Shown: piece by piece, positions 11,578 to 15,302 of the stretch
Layout of the letters: every line of letters begins with the position of its first letter
How positions within the stretch are numbered: position 1 is the stretch's first letter
DNA from: Deltaproteobacteria bacterium
GTDB lineage: Bacteria > Desulfobacterota > GWC2-55-46
Length of the DNA: 15,302 nt
NCBI GenBank assembly: GCA_016218095.1
Contig: JACREV010000165.1
Location: forward strand, 1 to 15,302
Direction: 5' to 3'
The notes under the pieces: model-generated
What the model was told of the DNA's origin: nothing
The model's input: only the letters and a program-made list of their open reading frames with translations
Databases searched by the model: none
Translations under genes and position numbers: made by a program

Positions 11578-12804
11578 TTATCGCCCCAGGTCGCAGATCT
11601 GCTCTGCTCTTCCGAAGAACTCCTGTATCATCGTCTCGCAGTCCTCGACGAGCCAGCCGGTCTCACCGGCCTCCCTCTCGCAGAACTTGGCGCTCCCCCT
11701 CTCGGATTGTTTGACGCCCTCAGTGCAGAGCGCGAACGGGACCGGGTCAGATGTATGGGTCTTTATGGCAATCGGGGTCGGGTGGTCAGGCAATACCAAT
11801 ACCCTGTACTCGCCGAACTTCTCTATGCCCCTCAAGATCGGCCCGACTATCTGCCGGTCGAAGTCCTCTATGGCGCGGAGCTTGTCCTTCAAGTTGCCGT
11901 TGTGCCCGGCCTCGTCAGGGGCCTCGACGTGTACGCAGACGAAGTCCTTCCTTTCAAGCGCCGCGAGCGCGGCCTCTGCCTTGCCCTTGTAGTTGGTGTC
12001 GATGTAGCCTGTCGCGCCAGGGACCTTTATGACCTCGAGCCCGGCGTATATGCCTATGCCCTTCATGAGGTCGACGGCGGAGATTATCGCGCCCTCGACC
12101 CCGAACCTCTCCTTCAGCGTCGGCATGCGCGGGGCCGCGCCCTGCCCCCAGAGCCAGATGGAGGTGGCGGGCTTTTTGCCGTTGCTCACCCTTTTTTTGT
12201 TCACCGGGTGGTCTTTGAGGATGTCCCTTGAGAGCTCCATTAATTGCACGAGCTTATCGGCCCCCGCGCCTTTGGGCAGGTACTCGTCTATCTTCTTGTC
12301 CGATATATCGTGCGGCGGGGTCGTCTTGAACTTGCCTGTAGTAGCTGAGACCATCAAGTGCCTGTACGAGGTGCCGGTGTAGAAGCGCACGCCCGCGCTC
12401 GAGAGCGCCTGGTCGAGCGACTTTATAAGAGAGTCTGCGTCTTCGGTCGTGATGTGGCCCGCGCTGTAGTCGTCCATCACGAGCGAGCCGTCCTTTTGCG
12501 CGAGCGTCACGAGGTTGCACCTGAAGGCTATCTCGGCGGGTGACAATTTCACGCCGATGGAGGCCGCCTCCAGAGGGGCCCTGCCGGTGTAGTATTTCTT
12601 CGGGTCGTAGCCGAGGACGCTTAAGTTGGCGACGTCGCTACCCGGGGGGAAACCCGGAGGCACGGTCCTGAAGAGGCCAAACTTGCCGGTCCCGGCAAGT
12701 GAGTCCATATTGGGGGTGTCGACGGATTCGAGCGGGGTCTTGCCGTCGAGCTCGTCCATTGCGTTGTCGGCCATCCCGTCGCCGATGAGTATTATATATT
12801 TCAT
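11578..12804 (-). CDS. ApgM-like phosphotransferase/mutase, proposed homoserine kinase
   Basis: Alkaline-phosphatase-superfamily metalloenzyme of 408 residues, of the archaeal-type cofactor-independent phosphoglycerate mutase group. Metal and active-site residues in order: Asp9 (IGDGMAD), Ser56 (PGSDVANLSVLGYDP), Asp297 and His301 (EAPDEAGHNG), Asp340-His341 (LPDHPTP), His350 (KTHTSDP). A subgroup of this family has been proposed to act as homoserine kinase because it sits in threonine operons lacking ThrB. Here the next genes upstream on the same strand are threonine synthase and homoserine dehydrogenase, and no ThrB is seen, which supports that role. Phosphoglycerate mutase in glycolysis is the alternative. 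It has its own promoter (12835-12863), so it can be expressed apart from thrC. The ribosome site (GGAG) is eleven bases from the ATG. Confidence 0.85.
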   Translation of the reverse strand: MKYIILIGDGMADNAMDELDGKTPLESVDTPNMDSLAGTGKFGLFRTVPPGFPPGSDVANLSVLGYDPKKYYTGRAPLEAASIGVKLSPAEIAFRCNLVTLAQKDGSLVMDDYSAGHITTEDADSLIKSLDQALSSAGVRFYTGTSYRHLMVSATTGKFKTTPPHDISDKKIDEYLPKGAGADKLVQLMELSRDILKDHPVNKKRVSNGKKPATSIWLWGQGAAPRMPTLKERFGVEGAIISAVDLMKGIGIYAGLEVIKVPGATGYIDTNYKGKAEAALAALERKDFVCVHVEAPDEAGHNGNLKDKLRAIEDFDRQIVGPILRGIEKFGEYRVLVLPDHPTPIAIKTHTSDPVPFALCTEGVKQSERGSAKFCEREAGETGWLVEDCETMIQEFFGRAEQICDLGR

Positions 12805-12834
12805 AAAAGTATCCGCTCCCGAAGAGGTCTTTTA

Positions 12835-12863
12835 ATTATCCTATGGCGGATTGGGCTTGTCAA
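12835..12863 (-). promoter_or_regulatory. Sigma-70 promoter of the ApgM-like gene
   Basis: TTGACA, 17 bases, GATAAT on the minus strand, 30 bases upstream of the start codon. Confidence 0.75.
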
Positions 12864-12889
12864 ATCAGGTGCACTTACAGGACATTATT

Positions 12890-13011
12890 GCAACGCGTCA
12901 GAACGAAGCAGACCAAGGCGCGACGAAGGACAGGCGCGAGGCGTACTTTTGGGTACGCCGCAGAGACTGGGCCGAGGAGCAACGCAGGTATGCGAGGTTA
13001 TGGCGCGTTGC
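12890..13011. repeat. Dyad repeat element of about 122 bp
   Basis: Outer arms GCAACGCG (12890-12897) and CGCGTTGC (13004-13011) and an inner hairpin GGCGTAC-N6-GTACGCC (12940-12959) have almost the same centre, with partial complementarity between. It begins five bases past the thrC stop on that strand and probably forms a cruciform or a long RNA hairpin. The design is that of a dispersed palindromic repeat, and it may act on the thrC mRNA end. Confidence 0.65.
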
Positions 13012-13015
13012 GACT

Positions 13016-14086
13016 CTAAAACCCCATTATCTTCAAAATCTTTTTCACATCCGCCGCAACCTTTACCGGCTTCGGCGACGCGTTCATGGCGTTGTCGGGG
13101 TCTTTAAGGCCGTGGCCCGTGAGCGTGCAGACGACGGTGTCACCGTCTATGAGCACGCCGTCCTTTTTTAACTTTATCGCTCCGGCAAGGCTTGCGGCCG
13201 AGGCAGGCTCGCAGAATACGCCTTCCCGCGAGGCCAAGAGCCTGTACGCCTCGATTATCTCGTCATCCGAGACCATCCCTATCGTCCCGCCGCTCTCTTC
13301 CTTTGCCTTAAGCGCCCCTTCCCACGAGGCGGGGTTGCCTATCTTTATGGCGGTAGCCAGGGTGTGCGGGTCCTCTACCGGGTGGCCCAATACGATAGGC
13401 GCCGCCCCTTCGGCCTGGAAGCCCATCATCTTCGGGAGGTTCGATATTATCCCTTCCTTGTAGTATTCCTTGTAGCCCTTCCAGTACGCGGTGATGTTGC
13501 CGGCGTTCCCCACAGGGAGGAAGTGATAGGTCGGCGCGTACCCGAGATGCTCTGAGACCTCGAAGGCCCCGGTCTTCTGCCCCTCTATCCTGTGGGGGTT
13601 GATGGAGTTGACCATCTTTACCGGATAGTCCTTTGTGATGGCCTTTACGATATTCAAGGCGTCGTCGAAGTTGCCCTTAATCTGCAAGACCATCGCGCCG
13701 TGCATCATCGCCTGAGAGAGCTTGCCGAGCGCGATGCCGCCGTCCGGGACGAGGACATAGGCCTTCATTCCGGCGCGCGCGGCGTACGCCGCGGCAGAGG
13801 CGGAGGTGTTGCCGGTAGAGGCGCAGATGACCGCCTTCGCGCCTTCTTCCCGCGCCTTCGATACCGCCATTGTCATGCCCCGGTCCTTAAACGACCCCGT
13901 GGGGTTAAGGCCCTCGTATTTAAGGAGGAGCCTTATGTCCCCGAATATGTCTTTCAAGTTCACTGACTCGATGAGCGGGGTATTGCCCTCGAGGAGCGTC
14001 GTTATCGCGTCTTCCCTTATCTCAGGCAGGAAGTCCCTGAACTCCCTGATGAGACCCGCCCAAAGCCCTTTCCTAGTTAGCTGCAC
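13016..14086 (-). CDS. thrC: Threonine synthase (PLP-dependent)
   Basis: Converts O-phosphohomoserine to threonine in the cytoplasm. This is a fold type II PLP enzyme of 356 residues. LLEGNTPLIE (31-40) is the usual lead-in and GLNPTGSFKDRG carries the PLP lysine, Lys67. CASTGNTSASAAAYAARAG is the substrate/PLP loop, and PVGNAGNITAYWKGYKE binds the phosphate. The GTG start at 14086 has GGAG seven bases upstream and overlaps the end of homoserine dehydrogenase by 14 bases, so the two are translationally coupled. The 356-residue length is that of the short threonine synthase class. A palindromic element follows just after the stop. Confidence 0.95.
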   Translation of the reverse strand: MQLTRKGLWAGLIREFRDFLPEIREDAITTLLEGNTPLIESVNLKDIFGDIRLLLKYEGLNPTGSFKDRGMTMAVSKAREEGAKAVICASTGNTSASAAAYAARAGMKAYVLVPDGGIALGKLSQAMMHGAMVLQIKGNFDDALNIVKAITKDYPVKMVNSINPHRIEGQKTGAFEVSEHLGYAPTYHFLPVGNAGNITAYWKGYKEYYKEGIISNLPKMMGFQAEGAAPIVLGHPVEDPHTLATAIKIGNPASWEGALKAKEESGGTIGMVSDDEIIEAYRLLASREGVFCEPASAASLAGAIKLKKDGVLIDGDTVVCTLTGHGLKDPDNAMNASPKPVKVAADVKKILKIMGF

Positions 14087-15302
14087 CGAGGTTCTCCTCT
14101 ATCCGTATATAGACGATCTTGTCGTGTATTATGTCCATCTTCTGTATCTCTTCTATGGCTGAGCGGAGTTCCCTCTCAAGCGCGTTGTGCGTGAGTATGA
14201 CGAGCGGCACCGCCCCGCCGATCTTCCTGTCTTTTTGAATGACCGACGAGATGCTTATGTTATGCGCGCCGAGCACGCCGGATATCTTGGAGAGTGCTCC
14301 GGGCTTATCGACCGCGAGGAACCGGATGTAATACGGTATCTCGAGCGCATCTATCGGCTTTAAGGCCACGTCCTTTACCGCCTCGGCCGTGTAGGCTAGC
14401 GGCGTGATCCTCTCTGAGATGCCCTTCCTCATGTTCCGCGCTATGTCCATGAGGTCGGCGACGACCGCGCTCGCGGTCGGCATCATCCCCGCGCCCAAGC
14501 CGTAGAGCATGACCGAGCCTACGGCGTTGCCCTTAAGGTGTATGGCGTTATATACCCCGTCGACGGTCGAGAGCGGGTGCGCGGCGGGGACCATCGTCGG
14601 ATGTACCCGCGCCTCTATCTTGCCGTCGTCGGATTTGGCTATCGCGAGGAGCTTTATCCTGTAGCCGAACTCCTTTGCGAACTTTATGTCGTGCTGGCTG
14701 ATACTGCTTATGCCGGATGTGTAGATGTCGTTAACGTCGATGTAAGTCCCGTAAGCGAGGTTTATGAGTATCGCGAGCTTGTGCGCCGTGTCTATGCCGT
14801 CGACGTCGTACGACGGGTCGGCCTCCGCGTAGCCCTTCTCCTGCGCCCTCCGGAGGACGTCCTCGAACTTGCCGCCCTCGTTCGTCATCTTGGAGAGTAT
14901 ATAGTTGGCGGTCCCGTTTATGATGCCGTAGATCGACTCTATCTTGTTCGCGGCAAGCCCCTCGCGGAGCGCCTTTATTACCGGTATGCCGCCGCCGACA
15001 GACGCCTCGAAACCGATATCGAGCTTCTTTTCAGCCGCCTTTTTGAATATCTCTTTTCCGTGGGTCGACAGCAGCGCCTTGTTCGCCGTGACGACGTGCT
15101 TGCCCGCGGATAGCGCCTCCATGATGAAGGTCTTCGCTATCCCCGTGCCTCCGACGAGCTCGATGACGATCGATATCTCGGGGTCGTTTATTACGTCCAT
15201 CGCGTCAGTCGTCAATACGCCGTCGTCGAGCTTCACCCCCCTGTCGCGGGTAGTGTCCTTGTCGGCGACCCTCTTAAGGACAAGCTCGCACCCGAGCCTG
15301 TC
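14073..15302 (-). CDS. hom: Homoserine dehydrogenase with C-terminal ACT domain (5' end beyond the window)
   Basis: NAD(P)H-dependent reduction of aspartate semialdehyde to homoserine, the branch point to threonine and methionine. The frame is open to the window edge, so the N-terminal ~35 residues with the Rossmann glycine motif are not visible. Seen: IVIELVGG, HVVTANKALLSTHG, GFEASVGGGIPVIK, NGTANYIL, and the signature around YAEADPSYDVDGIDTAHKLA. The last ~85 residues (YYIRFLAVDKPGALSKISGV onward) form an ACT domain, the usual site of feedback inhibition by threonine. A GTG at 15236 is in frame, but matching sequence continues upstream of it (ELVLKRVADKD), so it is not the start. It is first in order on this strand, and thrC overlaps its end. 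Confidence 0.95.
   Translation of the reverse strand, partial: DRLGCELVLKRVADKDTTRDRGVKLDDGVLTTDAMDVINDPEISIVIELVGGTGIAKTFIMEALSAGKHVVTANKALLSTHGKEIFKKAAEKKLDIGFEASVGGGIPVIKALREGLAANKIESIYGIINGTANYILSKMTNEGGKFEDVLRRAQEKGYAEADPSYDVDGIDTAHKLAILINLAYGTYIDVNDIYTSGISSISQHDIKFAKEFGYRIKLLAIAKSDDGKIEARVHPTMVPAAHPLSTVDGVYNAIHLKGNAVGSVMLYGLGAGMMPTASAVVADLMDIARNMRKGISERITPLAYTAEAVKDVALKPIDALEIPYYIRFLAVDKPGALSKISGVLGAHNISISSVIQKDRKIGGAVPLVILTHNALERELRSAIEEIQKMDIIHDKIVYIRIEENLGAAN

Noticed and set aside
14538..15113. 191-codon plus-strand frame inside homoserine dehydrogenase
   Set aside because: It is the antisense shadow of a GC-rich gene and shows no recognisable motif.

Overview
The window looks like a GC-rich, Gram-negative-type chromosome, probably of a Desulfobacterota (deltaproteobacterial) or related anaerobic or microaerophilic lineage. 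This is an inference from gene content: a cobalamin-controlled ThiC-family enzyme, an ApgM-like protein in a threonine gene group, a bacteriohemerythrin and a CZB protein. ATA (Ile) and AGG (Arg) codons are frequent despite the high GC content. No tRNA, rRNA, CRISPR array, transposase or phage gene was seen.

Layout. At 1-1312 (-) lies the N-terminal part of a fused protein: a degenerate nucleotidyltransferase domain, a left-handed beta-helix and the start of a phosphoglycosyl transferase. It runs off the left edge. At 1796-3373 (-) is a DEAD-box RNA helicase with a DbpA-type RNA-binding tail. From 3571 to 4847 (-) there are six genes of 30-37 codons. Each encodes little more than one membrane helix, and together they form four transcription units with separate terminators. 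A CZB zinc-binding protein follows on + (5095-5454).

At 5532-6833 (-) is a ThiC-family radical SAM enzyme. It is preceded by a promoter, a cobalamin riboswitch and an intrinsic terminator, which argues for 5-hydroxybenzimidazole synthase (BzaF, making the lower ligand of B12) rather than thiamin ThiC. About 650 bp of gene-free repeats follow (7184-7839). An SOS cassette comes next on -: lexA, a 79-residue protein of unknown function, and DNA polymerase IV (9917-7840). It starts from a consensus promoter overlapped by a dyad that is probably the LexA operator.

A bacteriohemerythrin lies on + (10069-10491). Its upstream region shares a sigma-28-like element with that of the CZB gene, so the two may belong to one motility/chemotaxis or redox regulon. 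The right end (10559-15302, -) holds a monofunctional peptidoglycan transglycosylase and a threonine group. In transcription order that group is homoserine dehydrogenase, threonine synthase and an ApgM-like protein that may supply the homoserine kinase step. Palindromic repeat elements sit between these genes (11461-11560 and 12890-13011).

The most novel-looking part is the six-gene cluster of tiny membrane peptides. Next are the B12-controlled ThiC paralogue and the nucleotidyltransferase-like/phosphoglycosyl transferase fusion with lost catalytic residues.
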